From assembly GCA_017397305.1 (NCBI GenBank), contig JAFQJB010000009.1, forward strand, positions 62,001-126,000: a stretch of 64,000 nucleotides of DNA. The letters are read 5' to 3'. The stretch is from Clostridia bacterium. Lineage in GTDB: Bacteria; Bacillota; Clostridia; Christensenellales; Borkfalkiaceae. The notes beneath the pieces are model-generated. The model did no database searches. It had not been told where the DNA came from and saw only the letters and a program-made list of their open reading frames with translations. Positions 1-8,512 of the stretch are shown in pieces; position 1 is the first letter of the stretch; every line of letters begins with the position of its first letter. The position numbers were made by a program, and so were the translations under genes.

Positions 1-528
1 GGTTAATAGGCGGAGAGTGTTTGCTATTGCAGGACGAGATTTGCCGATTCTATCCGCCAAATCTTCTTGCGTCATTCCATAGTCGTTCATAAGCGAACGC
101 ATCGCCGTAGCGGCTTCTATGGGGTTTAAGTCCTCTCTTTGCAAGTTCTCGATAAGCGAAATTTCTTTGATTTGCTTTTCGTCGTAATTTTTAACGATAA
201 CGGGAATTTTATTTAGTCCCGCAATCTTACTTGCACGGAAACGGCGTTCACCCGCAATAATCATAAACCTATCGCCACTCTTGTTGACGATAATTGGCAT
301 AATTACGCCGTGCTTTTTGATTGAATCGGCAAGTTCGTTAAGTGCCGTTTCGTCGAAAACTTTACGGGGCTGGTTGGGGTTTGCGAATACCGAACTAATC
401 TCTATCTCTGTAACCCCCTCTCCCTTTGCTCTCGGTTCTTCGTCAAACAGCAAGCTCTTGCCGTAATCTTCCTCGGTCTCCGAAAAAAGCGCGGATAATC
501 CTTTTCCTAATCCTCTCGTTGGTTTCAT
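1..528 (-). CDS. parB: ParB/Spo0J chromosome-partitioning protein (3' end outside window)
   Basis: ParB binds parS sites, loads as a CTP-dependent clamp and works with ParA in origin segregation. The first 176 codons are in the window and run off its left edge without a stop. The ATG is at 526-528. The CTP-binding motif GERRFRA is at residues 93-99, the conserved ENLQREDLNPIE helix at 127-138, and a helix-turn-helix for parS recognition (MTQEDLADRIGKS) starts near 152. It lies 21 bases downstream of parA on the same strand, in the usual parA-parB order, and three parS-like sites lie 3-4 kb upstream. The conserved N-terminal KPTRGLGKGLSALF segment supports the start. Confidence 0.97.
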   Translation of the reverse strand, partial: MKPTRGLGKGLSALFSETEEDYGKSLLFDEEPRAKGEGVTEIEISSVFANPNQPRKVFDETALNELADSIKKHGVIMPIIVNKSGDRFMIIAGERRFRASKIAGLNKIPVIVKNYDEKQIKEISLIENLQREDLNPIEAATAMRSLMNDYGMTQEDLADRIGKSRPAIANTLRLLT

Positions 529-549
529 AAAATAACTTTCTCCAATCGT

Positions 550-1335
550 TTATTTTTCTGCTGATTTCTTTGCGGGTTGACGCGAAAGAAATTCTTCGGT
601 TAACGCAAGGTATGCTTTTGCGCCCGAACATCTAGTATCGTGTAGCATAATGGGTACGCCGTGACTTGGCGCCTCAGCCAAGCGAATGTTACGCGGAATT
701 GCCGTGTCGTAAACCCTCTTACCAAAGAACTTTCTTATCTCGGCGGAAATTTGGCGGGAAATTATCGCACGGTTATCACTCATTGTAAGGATAACACCCT
801 CGATTTTAAGCGACGGGTTAAGGTGCTTAACAACAAGTTTAATAGTGTTCATAAGCTGACTAAGTCCCTCTAGCGCGTAGTATTCGCTCTGTATGGGGAT
901 AATCACCGTGTCCGCTGCCGCAAGCGCGTTTATGGTAAGAAGCCCAAGCGACGGGGGGCAGTCTATGGTGACGAAATCGTAACTCTTTTTGGCTTTTTCG
1001 AGCACTCTTTTTAGAACGTGTTCCCTATCCTTAATGTAAACTAATTCCACTTCCGCACCCGCTAGGTCGATGTTTGACGGAAGAATGTCGAGGTTGTCGA
1101 CACAGGTCTTTACCACTGCGTCCTCGATTGCCATTTCGTCTATCATAACGTTATAGACGGAATTTTTAACCTCGCTTTTAGCAAACCCAAGCCCGCTCGT
1201 TGCATTGCCTTGCGGGTCAAGGTCTACCACCAAACATTTATAGCCCTTGCTTGCCAGATATGCCGACATGTTAACACACGTCGTTGTTTTGCCAACACCA
1301 CCTTTTTGGTTTGAAAAAGCAATAATTTTTCCCAT
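550..1335 (-). CDS. parA: ParA/Soj chromosome-partitioning ATPase
   Basis: A Walker-type ATPase of 261 residues that partners ParB in origin segregation and, in Bacillus, also regulates DnaA. The deviant Walker A motif KGGVGKTT is at residues 11-18, followed by the switch motif DLDPQGNAT and the Walker B stretch TIDCPPSLG. The length is normal for Soj. The ATG has a strong AGAGGAG ribosome binding site. It is followed closely by parB and preceded by ftsH, all leftward, so the three may be co-transcribed. I see no missing key residue. Confidence 0.97.
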   Translation of the reverse strand: MGKIIAFSNQKGGVGKTTTCVNMSAYLASKGYKCLVVDLDPQGNATSGLGFAKSEVKNSVYNVMIDEMAIEDAVVKTCVDNLDILPSNIDLAGAEVELVYIKDREHVLKRVLEKAKKSYDFVTIDCPPSLGLLTINALAAADTVIIPIQSEYYALEGLSQLMNTIKLVVKHLNPSLKIEGVILTMSDNRAIISRQISAEIRKFFGKRVYDTAIPRNIRLAEAPSHGVPIMLHDTRCSGAKAYLALTEEFLSRQPAKKSAEK

Positions 1336-1378
1336 AATCTTCTCCTCTTGTACCGATAAATTGCTCTTTTAGAGTTTT

Positions 1379-3466
1379 CTACTCTTGCGGTTTTTGGTCT
1401 TGTTCGTTTTCTTTTTGTTCTGTTTCCTCGTTAGAATCTTTTTTCTCTTCGGGAATTATAGTTTTGTTTGCCTTTCTAGTGAACGGGTTTTCCGAAAGAG
1501 TTCTTTCGTTCTCGTCCATAAAAGCCATAATTTCTTCAACACTCTTGCCTTCCATAAGCATTTCAACTTCTTCAGCAAAGATGGTTTCTCTTTCCACCAA
1601 AAGCCTTGCCATATTGTCTAAAAGATGCTTATTATCAGCCAAAAGTTTTCTTGCCTTTTGCAAGCTCTCGTCAATAATACGTCTAATTTCTTGGTCGATT
1701 ATGCCCGCAGTTTCTTCGCTGTATGAAACGTGTGAAGCCATATCCCTACCGATAAATACTTCCTTGTCGGAGCCGTATGAGATTGGCCCAACCTTTTCGC
1801 TCATACCCCACTCGGTAACCATAAGCCTTGCGCGTTTGGTAACCGCCTGTATGTCGCCGGACGCACCCGCGGATATATCTTTAATGATAAGTTCTTCAGC
1901 AACCCTACCACCGAGCGTCATAACGATATCGTCAAGCAGTTTTGCCTTGGTTAAGTGGTTATCGTCACTATCGGGACGAGTCATAGTATAGCCCGCCGCT
2001 TGACCTCTAGGAATGATAGAAACTTCATGCACGGGGTCGCAGTTGGGAAGAAGTTTTGCAAGTATTGCGTGACCCGCCTCGTGATAAGCTGTAATCCTCT
2101 TATCCGTTTCGGTAACAAGCCTACTCTTCTTTTGCGGTCCGATAAGAACTTTATTTATACCTTCGTAAAGGTCTTTGTTGTTTATAGCTTTTCTATTTGC
2201 CCTTGCAGCGAGTATAGCCGCTTCGTTTAGAAGGTTTTCAAGGTCGGCACCAGAGAAACCACTGGTCATTCTTGCAACCGTCTTAAAGTTAACGTCGGGT
2301 GCCAAGGGCTTATTTCTTGCGTGTACTTTTAGTATGGCTTCCCTACCTCTAACGTCGGGTACGTTAACGTAAATTTGTCTATCAAAACGTCCCGGACGAA
2401 GCAGTGCGGGGTCTAAGATGTCCGCACGGTTGGTCGCAGCCATTATAATAATTCCGTCGTTTGATTCAAAGCCGTCCATTTGAACTAGCAATTGATTAAG
2501 CGTTTGCTCTCTCTCGTCGTGTCCGCCACCCATACCAGTGCCTCTTTGACGGCCTACTGCGTCGATTTCGTCAATGAACACGATACACGGCATATTCTTT
2601 TTAGCCACGTCGAAAAGGTCTCTAACCCTACTTGCACCGACACCTACAAACATTTCAACAAAGTCCGAACCACTAATCGAGAAGAAGGGAACACCCGCCT
2701 CGCCCGCAACTGCCTTTGCAAACAAGGTTTTACCCGTTCCGGGAGGCCCTACAAGGAGCACACCCTTAGGTATCCTCGCACCGAGGTCGGAGAATTTTTT
2801 GGGGTTTTTCAAAAAGTCAACCACTTCTTGAAGCTCGTGCTTTTCTTCTTCAGCACCCGCAACGTCACTAAAACGCACTTTTAGGTTGTGGTTTAGTCTC
2901 GCGTTTGTCTTTGCAAAGTTCATTGCGCTCTTTGTTCCGCCTTGGCTTTGCGACATTATGATTAAGAACACTATCATAATTAGTGCCGCACCAAAAATAG
3001 GAATAAGTGACGACCAGAACGAACCGCTATTTGGGTTTTTGTACGTGAATTGAACACCGTGACTAGCAAGTGTTTCTTCAAGCTCAGTCACCGTATCACC
3101 ACGAGCAAACACCGTGTTGAACGTAAACTTGTTTGTAACCGTCCTGCCGTTCCTGTCTAACGTTTCGGTAGAAATCTTAAATTCCACAACGTAATCGTCG
3201 ATATAAACGTAGGTAAGCGTAGCCTTTTCATAAGAACCAATCTTGCTCTTTATGTTTTTAGCCTTCTCCCAATCAGCCTCATCCATATCAATGGTACTAT
3301 TTCTAGGTTCCATTGCCGCGCCATTGCTAAGATTGTTCACGACAGCCTTAAACTCTGAATAATCAACTTCTTTTCCGCCACCAGCACATTTGGTTATGGA
3401 AAAAATCGCAATAAGAGCCACTATAGCCGCAATAACTATCCAAAATATTTTAGAACTCTTTTTCAA
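1379..3466 (-). CDS. ftsH: ATP-dependent zinc metalloprotease FtsH
   Basis: A membrane-anchored AAA+ protease of 695 residues that degrades unassembled or damaged membrane and regulatory proteins. An N-terminal membrane helix (about 7-27), an external domain, a second helix (about 153-173), the AAA Walker A GPPGTGKT at 240-247, Walker B FIDEIDAV and the zinc-binding HEAGH at 462-466 appear in the expected order. The C-terminal tail is acidic and Glu-rich. The start is a TTG with GAGGAG eight bases upstream. In many Firmicutes ftsH follows tilS and hpt; here it stands beside parAB and the origin region instead. Confidence 0.97.
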   Translation of the reverse strand: MKKSSKIFWIVIAAIVALIAIFSITKCAGGGKEVDYSEFKAVVNNLSNGAAMEPRNSTIDMDEADWEKAKNIKSKIGSYEKATLTYVYIDDYVVEFKISTETLDRNGRTVTNKFTFNTVFARGDTVTELEETLASHGVQFTYKNPNSGSFWSSLIPIFGAALIMIVFLIIMSQSQGGTKSAMNFAKTNARLNHNLKVRFSDVAGAEEEKHELQEVVDFLKNPKKFSDLGARIPKGVLLVGPPGTGKTLFAKAVAGEAGVPFFSISGSDFVEMFVGVGASRVRDLFDVAKKNMPCIVFIDEIDAVGRQRGTGMGGGHDEREQTLNQLLVQMDGFESNDGIIIMAATNRADILDPALLRPGRFDRQIYVNVPDVRGREAILKVHARNKPLAPDVNFKTVARMTSGFSGADLENLLNEAAILAARANRKAINNKDLYEGINKVLIGPQKKSRLVTETDKRITAYHEAGHAILAKLLPNCDPVHEVSIIPRGQAAGYTMTRPDSDDNHLTKAKLLDDIVMTLGGRVAEELIIKDISAGASGDIQAVTKRARLMVTEWGMSEKVGPISYGSDKEVFIGRDMASHVSYSEETAGIIDQEIRRIIDESLQKARKLLADNKHLLDNMARLLVERETIFAEEVEMLMEGKSVEEIMAFMDENERTLSENPFTRKANKTIIPEEKKDSNEETEQKENEQDQKPQE

Positions 3467-3780
3467 ATTGTACTCCTCTCTTTAATTGTCTATAAAACCA
3501 TTTTAGCATTCCAAAGTTAAAAAAACCTTGAATTTGCCTTACAAAAATGCTTTTTATAATATCAGCATTTTATATAGATATTATACTACAATATATAAAA
3601 AAATACAATAGATAAGCAAAAATTTTACGCAAATTTTTTGCGCCCAATTTTTAGCGGTGGCGCATAGATTTGTATTTTTGCGCTAATTTAGAAAATTTTT
3701 TAGCGCAAGCATAAATATAGTTGACGACGCAAAATTATTTTTTTGCACTTATAATTTTATAAATCTAAACGCAAAACTTT

Positions 3781-3796
3781 TGTTTCACATGAAACA
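3781..3796. other. parS-like site 1 (15/16)
   Basis: TGTTTCACATGAAACA differs from the Bacillus-type parS consensus TGTTTCACGTGAAACA at one central base. It lies 2.4 kb upstream of parA and in the same gene-free region as two further copies. Confidence 0.85.
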
Positions 3797-4105
3797 TTCA
3801 AGAACCAGTAATAAACAACCGAAAGAACGTTGCGAATTGCGTAAATTAAAATCATAATCTAATAAATAACAAAAACTAACACCAGCACATATAAAACACA
3901 ACTATCCTACCGTCAACCAATCCACAAACAACGGATAACAGCCAACCCACACACCACGACAACCAGCATACATAATTACCGCCACAGAGAACACGTCCCC
4001 CGCTTCACACAAATGTCACACAATGGAGAAACCAATACCGCTATTCCACCCCACCAACCCCAAAAAACAAAGAAATTTGCTTATAAAAAATTGTCATTTT
4101 AACGC

Positions 4106-4164
4106 TCTCACGTAGAATGGACAAATTTTTTTGGCGGGAATTTTTTTCGCTATTCTATGTGAGA
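4106..4164. repeat. 13-bp inverted repeat at the composition switch
   Basis: TCTCACGTAGAAT at 4106-4118 pairs with ATTCTATGTGAGA at 4152-4164 with a single G-U type mismatch. The 33-base loop is T-rich and contains GGCGGGAA. It sits between the A/C-rich and G/T-rich tracts and is not followed by a T-run on either side, so it is not an obvious terminator. Confidence 0.75.
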
Positions 4165-4228
4165 AGGTCGGTTTTTTGCTAATTTTTTAAACAAAACAAG
4201 TAAATATTCCTACCATATTGCCACCGCT

Positions 4229-4244
4229 TGTTCCACGTGAAACA
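4229..4244. other. parS-like site 2 (15/16)
   Basis: TGTTCCACGTGAAACA matches the parS consensus except for one base in the left arm. It lies 28 bases before a perfect copy. Confidence 0.87.
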
Positions 4245-4271
4245 TCACATTTTCAAGGGTGTAATTTTTCG

Positions 4272-4287
4272 TGTTTCACGTGAAACA
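4272..4287. other. parS site 3 (perfect)
   Basis: TGTTTCACGTGAAACA is an exact 16-bp match to the palindromic parS consensus bound by ParB/Spo0J in Firmicutes. With the two neighbouring near-matches it forms a cluster typical of the origin-proximal centromere. Confidence 0.95.
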
Positions 4288-4589
4288 TATGTTTTTAAGA
4301 TTTTTGCTTGATATTTTGCTTAATTATAATTGATTTTTATGTGGTTTTGTAGGGAAATTGGTTACTTTTTAACGTGCTTTGGGTTGAAATTTTGCCATTT
4401 TCTTGCTTGCGGTCGGGGTTTTAAGGTGATCTTAGACGTTTTTTACAAATTTTTTGTGTAGTTTTTAACTTTTAGAAGTATTGTTTTGTGTTTTTTATAA
4501 TAATTTTTCGTGGTTTGCTGTTGAAGGCAATAAAAATGTTTCTTTTGCGTGATTATGGTGCTTTAATGCGTTCAACTTAATAAATAAAG

Positions 4590-4616
4590 AAAAAGGCATC
4601 AAAATGATGCCTTTTT
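4590..4616. terminator. Bidirectional intrinsic terminator
   Basis: GGCATCA (4595-4601) and TGATGCC (4605-4611) form a stem with an AAA loop, flanked by five A residues on the left and five T residues on the right. It would end leftward transcription of the cvpA-like gene about 90 bases beyond its stop. Confidence 0.85.
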
Positions 4617-4703
4617 GTGTAAAATATTGAGTTTTCGCAGTTTTTAAGTGGGCTTGTTGGCGATTTGCCGATACGCATTTAAGTTTGCGTTGTGATTTTT
4701 TGA

Positions 4704-5459
4704 TTATATTATAGATTTTACAAAACCAACGACGTCTTTTATTGAAATCACACTTAAGAGTCTAGCAAAAAGGTTGATATTGTCAACAAAATTTGCAATA
4801 ACCGACTCTTGAATTAATGCGTACAGTCTTTGCACGAACGGAATAGGTATAAAACTTATGAGCAAGATTAAGAATTCTAGATGCACTATCCCGCTGATTA
4901 GTCCCGCAAAAAAACCTAGCGTCTTGTCGACTTTTTCAATAAGTTTTATTGCGTATAGCTTTTTAACAAGTTCACCGAGCAAAAAGAATAATATTTTAAA
5001 TAGAATGAATAGTCCAGCGACAGCAATAGCGATTGCAATATAATAAGCAAACGTTGGGCTTATAAGGTCTCTTAGTGGCGTAGTAGGTGGAATGCCTCCA
5101 TCCGACTTGAATGTTAGGATTAAAGAAACCATCCAACCGCCGACACCCGCATCTCTTAATCCACCAGCCGAAGCTTCAGCAAGGGTGAGCCCCATAACGT
5201 TTTCACCAAACAATTTGTCTAGTGAGGTAGACACCCGCCCAGCAAGTTTTGTCACCAATGAAAACTCGCTCTCTAAAAAGCCAGCAACCGCCGAACTTAA
5301 AAGAACGGCAAATAGAAAGCTTAAAATCGTGCCGAAAACTGAAACAAAGGTTTTTGCAAAACCTTTAACAAGTCCTCTTACCGCAAACAATATTATTATT
5401 GCAAGCGCAACAAGGTCAACTATTGCGCTACCGCCCGACACTAATAAAAGATTTGTCAT
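4704..5459 (-). CDS. CvpA-family membrane protein
   Basis: A 251-residue integral membrane protein of the CvpA (colicin V production) family. Its role in Firmicutes is poorly defined and is linked in other bacteria to envelope homeostasis. The family signature lies near the N-terminus (ALAIIILFAVRGLVKGF), and there are about four hydrophobic segments, including two toward the C-terminus. The ATG at 5457-5459 is chosen over an upstream TTG at 5480 because AGGA stands about nine bases before it. A LexA-type box lies 15 bases upstream of the start. The gene diverges from yyaC and ends at a terminator near 4600. Confidence 0.8.
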   Translation of the reverse strand: MTNLLLVSGGSAIVDLVALAIIILFAVRGLVKGFAKTFVSVFGTILSFLFAVLLSSAVAGFLESEFSLVTKLAGRVSTSLDKLFGENVMGLTLAEASAGGLRDAGVGGWMVSLILTFKSDGGIPPTTPLRDLISPTFAYYIAIAIAVAGLFILFKILFFLLGELVKKLYAIKLIEKVDKTLGFFAGLISGIVHLEFLILLISFIPIPFVQRLYALIQESVIANFVDNINLFARLLSVISIKDVVGFVKSII

Positions 5460-5473
5460 TTTTTGTCCTAATA

Positions 5474-5487
5474 CGAACAAACGTTCG
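5474..5487. promoter_or_regulatory. Candidate LexA (SOS) box upstream of the cvpA-like gene
   Basis: CGAACAAACGTTCG matches the Gram-positive LexA/DinR consensus CGAACRNRYGTTYC at 13 of 14 positions and is itself palindromic in its CGAAC/GTTCG arms. It is placed between the cvpA-like start codon and the divergent yyaC gene, where a repressor could block leftward transcription. Confidence 0.5.
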
Positions 5488-5624
5488 CAATTTTTATTTA
5501 TTAATGTGGTTTTTTATATATTATTATGTTACCATAGTTTCCAATTTTTATCAATGTTTTTTTATAACTGATTAAAATTTTTATTTTTGGCAATAATCCA
5601 CGTAGCATTTTGGAGAATGATTTT

Positions 5625-6173
5625 ATGGATAGTTTTTCTTTTAATACATTTAATAAATACGCCCCGCTTGGAATAGGCGAAGCGATAAAAAATTTTAATA
5701 AAAGTGGAAAACGGCTTGTTTTCGTGTGTATCGGTAGCGATTTGGTTTTAGGGGATAGCCTAGGTCCACTATCGGGCACTTTTATTAAAAACAAGGAAAT
5801 TGGCTCTTTTGTGTATGGAACGTTAAACTTTCCTATAACTGCAAAGGAAATTCCCTATGTTCAGTCACACCTAAAAAGATTTCACCCCGATTGCCTTTGC
5901 GTCGCAATTGATGCTGCCGTTGGGGATAGTGAAGACGTTGGGCTTATAAAGGTAGTAAATTCCAGTCTAAAACCTGGGCTTGGTGTACAAAAAAAGTTGG
6001 GTGCGGTAGGGGATATCAGTATTATCGGCGTGGTTGCGGGAAAATCCGCACAAAATTATGACCTTTTTAACCTGACAAGGCTTAATCTCATATACAAAAT
6101 GTCAGAAGTTATTGCGGATGGAATAAAAAACTTTTTTGATTCAAACCCCGCCTCTTCCGCACAAAATAATTAA
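5625..6173 (+). CDS. yyaC: YyaC-family spore protein (DUF1256)
   Basis: A 182-residue protein of the YyaC family, which has a fold related to the spore protease GPR and hydrogenase-maturation proteases and is found in spore-formers. The core VFVCIGSDLVLGDSLGPLSGT and the later AIDAAVGDSEDVGLIKV and GLGVQKKLGAVGDISI blocks follow the family closely. In Bacillus subtilis yyaC is a near neighbour of soj-spo0J, and the same neighbourhood is seen here. The ATG at 5625 is preferred to an upstream TTG because GGAG lies nine bases before it. Its substrate, if any, is not known. Confidence 0.88.
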   Translation: MDSFSFNTFNKYAPLGIGEAIKNFNKSGKRLVFVCIGSDLVLGDSLGPLSGTFIKNKEIGSFVYGTLNFPITAKEIPYVQSHLKRFHPDCLCVAIDAAVGDSEDVGLIKVVNSSLKPGLGVQKKLGAVGDISIIGVVAGKSAQNYDLFNLTRLNLIYKMSEVIADGIKNFFDSNPASSAQNN

Positions 6174-6174
6174 A

Positions 6175-6199
6175 AGCCCGAGATTTCTCGGGCTTTTTT
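6175..6199. terminator. Bidirectional terminator between yyaC and gltX
   Basis: AGCCCGAG and CTCGGGCT arms around a short ATTT loop, followed by six T residues on the right and preceded by four A residues on the left. It lies between two convergent genes and serves both. Confidence 0.9.
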
Positions 6200-6211
6200 A
6201 ATAGTTTTTTA

Positions 6212-7654
6212 TTATTTATTAAGCATTGCGATTGAAAAATCAAGTCTTCTTAGCGTTTCTTCTTTGCCGAGAAGTTCAGCAATTTCCATAACGCCACCAG
6301 CCGTTGATTCTTTACCAGTGATAGCCACACGAACACACCAGAACACTTGACCGTTTTTAACACCAAGTTCACTAACAAGTGCCATTAGTTCGTCGTGTAT
6401 AGTATCGTAGTTAAAGTCGTTTATTCCCGCAAGCACTTCACGCGCCTTAGGTAAAACCATTTTTGCAATTTCTACGTCGGTCTTCATCTTCTTGTGATAG
6501 TAAAGTGCCGAATCAAACTCGCCAAACTCTTCTAGGAAGTTGATTTTTTCGGGAATTTCACTGAAGATTTCTATTCTGGTCTTTAGTAGGTTTGCAATCT
6601 TTTTAAGGTCGTACTTTCCATAAACCTTGCTTTGCTTAAAGAATGCATCAGCCTTTTCAACCAACTCTTCATCAGTCATTGCCTTGATGTATTCGCCAGA
6701 CAACCACTTCATTTTAGCCTCGTCAAATATAGCAGACGATTTGCCGATTCCGTCAAGCGAGAAGTTCTCAATAAGCTCAGCCAAACTCATTTTTTCTTGG
6801 TTACCCTTGGGACTCCAACCTAAAAGAGCAATGTAGTTTACGATTGCTTCCTTAACGTAACCCTTATTTACAAAGTCTTCGTAGCTTGCATCTCCATTTC
6901 TCTTTGAAAGTTTGTGTTGCGCATCTTTCATAATGGGAGGGAGGTGAATATAGGTCGGTCTTTCCCAACCAAAAGCGTCGTACATAAGGTTGTATTTAGG
7001 CGTGGACGAAAGATATTCCGTACCCCTTATAACGTGCGTTATACCCATAAGGTGATCGTCGATAACGTTAGCGAAGTTATAGGTGGGCATGCCGTCGCTC
7101 TTCAATAAAATACCGTCTTCAATATCCTTATAATCAACACTGATATCGCCGTACACTAGGTCGTGATACGAGCCAGTACCCGTAGTTGGCACGTTTTGGC
7201 GGATAACGTATTTCTCGCCCGAAGCAATCCTTTTTTCAATTTCTTCTTTGGAAAGATTTAGACAATGTTTATCGTAACGAATGTTGCCCGTATCGTCTTT
7301 TAACGACTCTATTCTTTCTTGACTACAAAAACAGTAATAAGCACCGCCCAATTCAACCAACTTTTTTGCATAATCAATATATATTTGTTTTCTTTGGCTT
7401 TGAACGTAGGGGCCGTAATCACCGCCAACGTCAGGACCTTCATCGTACATAATACCAGAGTCACGCATGGTATCGTAAATAATTTCTACCGAACCATCAA
7501 CGTATCTTGCGGTGTCGGTATCTTCGATTCTCAAAACGAAGTCCCCGCCACCCTTTTTAGCAAACAAGAAGCCGTAGAGTGCCGTACGAAGCCCTCCAAT
7601 ATGCAAATACCCCGTCGGACTAGGTGCAAACCTAGTTCTTATTTTTTCTTTCAT
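6212..7654 (-). CDS. gltX: Glutamate--tRNA ligase
   Basis: Class I aminoacyl-tRNA synthetase of 480 residues that charges tRNA-Glu. The nucleotide-binding HIGH-type motif is at about residues 16-21 (YLHIGG) after the typical RFAPSPTG start, and the KMSKS-equivalent HKLSKRNGD lies mid-protein. Length and the alpha-helical C-terminal anticodon region are normal. Its ATG overlaps the radC stop in a TAATG arrangement, which points to translational coupling with the upstream gene. It ends at the shared terminator with yyaC. Confidence 0.96.
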   Translation of the reverse strand: MKEKIRTRFAPSPTGYLHIGGLRTALYGFLFAKKGGGDFVLRIEDTDTARYVDGSVEIIYDTMRDSGIMYDEGPDVGGDYGPYVQSQRKQIYIDYAKKLVELGGAYYCFCSQERIESLKDDTGNIRYDKHCLNLSKEEIEKRIASGEKYVIRQNVPTTGTGSYHDLVYGDISVDYKDIEDGILLKSDGMPTYNFANVIDDHLMGITHVIRGTEYLSSTPKYNLMYDAFGWERPTYIHLPPIMKDAQHKLSKRNGDASYEDFVNKGYVKEAIVNYIALLGWSPKGNQEKMSLAELIENFSLDGIGKSSAIFDEAKMKWLSGEYIKAMTDEELVEKADAFFKQSKVYGKYDLKKIANLLKTRIEIFSEIPEKINFLEEFGEFDSALYYHKKMKTDVEIAKMVLPKAREVLAGINDFNYDTIHDELMALVSELGVKNGQVFWCVRVAITGKESTAGGVMEIAELLGKEETLRRLDFSIAMLNK

Positions 7655-8391
7655 TACATATCTCCTTTAACAGAATTCAAAACCTTGTTGACGTCAGCCG
7701 AGCGTTTAATCTCGCTCATTCGACCGTTTTGCCAGTAAGAATACATTTCGCCATCGGCATAAACAATATGGTCGATAAGGTTGGTACCAACAAGTTCACA
7801 AAGTAAGTTAATTTTCTTGGTGGATAAATCGTCCTCACGGCTTGGGATAGCCACTCCGCTTGGGTGGTTGTGCATAATAATCGCAAAATCGGGCTTGTGT
7901 AAATATAGTGCCCTTGATATATCTGGAATATCCGCACTGACCGTGTTTTTGTTGTCGTCGTCAAACTGAATTCTCGCGATGACCTTTTTGTTTTTATTTA
8001 AGAGCAACAAGAAAAACCGCTCTGCCATACTACCTTTAAATAGTTTTTCCGCAAGAACTTTGCTTTGGTCAAACTTTTTAAGATAAACGTCCGCTTCTTC
8101 TTGTTTTAGCATAGCCCTCATGATAGAGCCGACAGTTACCAAATACCCGGCAACGCTATCGCCAACACCTTCCACCATCTTTAAGTCTTCCGCCGACGCG
8201 TTAAACACACCGTCAAGCGTTCCAAACCTTTTTAGAATTTTGTGTGCAAGTGGGTTAGTGTCCTTTCTTGGCAAGGCGTAAAACAAAAGCACTTCAAGTT
8301 TTTCGTGGTCAAGAAGGGCGGAAGCGTTTGCAAGTGTTTTAGCAATCATTCTTGCCCGATGCCCTTGATGCACGTTTTCTTTTGTATCCAT
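7654..8391 (-). CDS. radC: RadC-family JAB/MPN domain protein
   Basis: A 245-residue RadC (UPF0758) protein. An N-terminal helix-hairpin-helix region (about 45-100, with KMVEGVGDSVAGYL) is followed by the JAMM metalloprotease-like core with HNHPSG and a downstream acidic residue. The original link to recombination in E. coli has been withdrawn, so its role is uncertain. The ATG at 8389-8391 has no ribosome binding site, and a TTGCTT-16-TACAAT promoter would place the transcript start on or beside the A of the ATG, so the message may be leaderless. It is coupled to gltX. Confidence 0.9.
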   Translation of the reverse strand: MDTKENVHQGHRARMIAKTLANASALLDHEKLEVLLFYALPRKDTNPLAHKILKRFGTLDGVFNASAEDLKMVEGVGDSVAGYLVTVGSIMRAMLKQEEADVYLKKFDQSKVLAEKLFKGSMAERFFLLLLNKNKKVIARIQFDDDNKNTVSADIPDISRALYLHKPDFAIIMHNHPSGVAIPSREDDLSTKKINLLCELVGTNLIDHIVYADGEMYSYWQNGRMSEIKRSADVNKVLNSVKGDM

Positions 8392-8512
8392 ATAGTAATT
8401 GTAACATAATTTTACAAAAAAGCAAAATAAATAATTTATTTTTACCAAATCTATACATTTAAATTTAAAATGTAGTATACTGATAGAGGAAAAACCTTCT
8501 AGGAGAGATTAA

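Larger units (their letters stand above)
3467..4703. other. Gene-free 1.2 kb region: candidate replication origin with parS sites
   Basis: No plausible gene is seen. By hand count the + strand at 3841-4080 has A107 C78 T35 G20, and at 4261-4560 it has A63 C24 T150 G63. It therefore switches from A/C-rich to G/T-rich within about 180 bases. That is the direction expected when a fork leaves in each direction from a point between them (leading strands rich in G and T). Three parS-like sites and a 13-bp inverted repeat (4106-4118 with 4152-4164) lie in or beside the switch. A further inverted repeat, TTGCGCTAA (3678-3686) with TTAGCGCAA (3700-3708), lies upstream of ftsH. Good DnaA boxes are not seen here, so this is an inference. 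Confidence 0.6.

Noticed and set aside
3841..4560. Replication terminus instead of origin
   Set aside because: The skew changes from C-rich to G-rich along the + strand, the opposite of a terminus, and parS sites cluster at origins.
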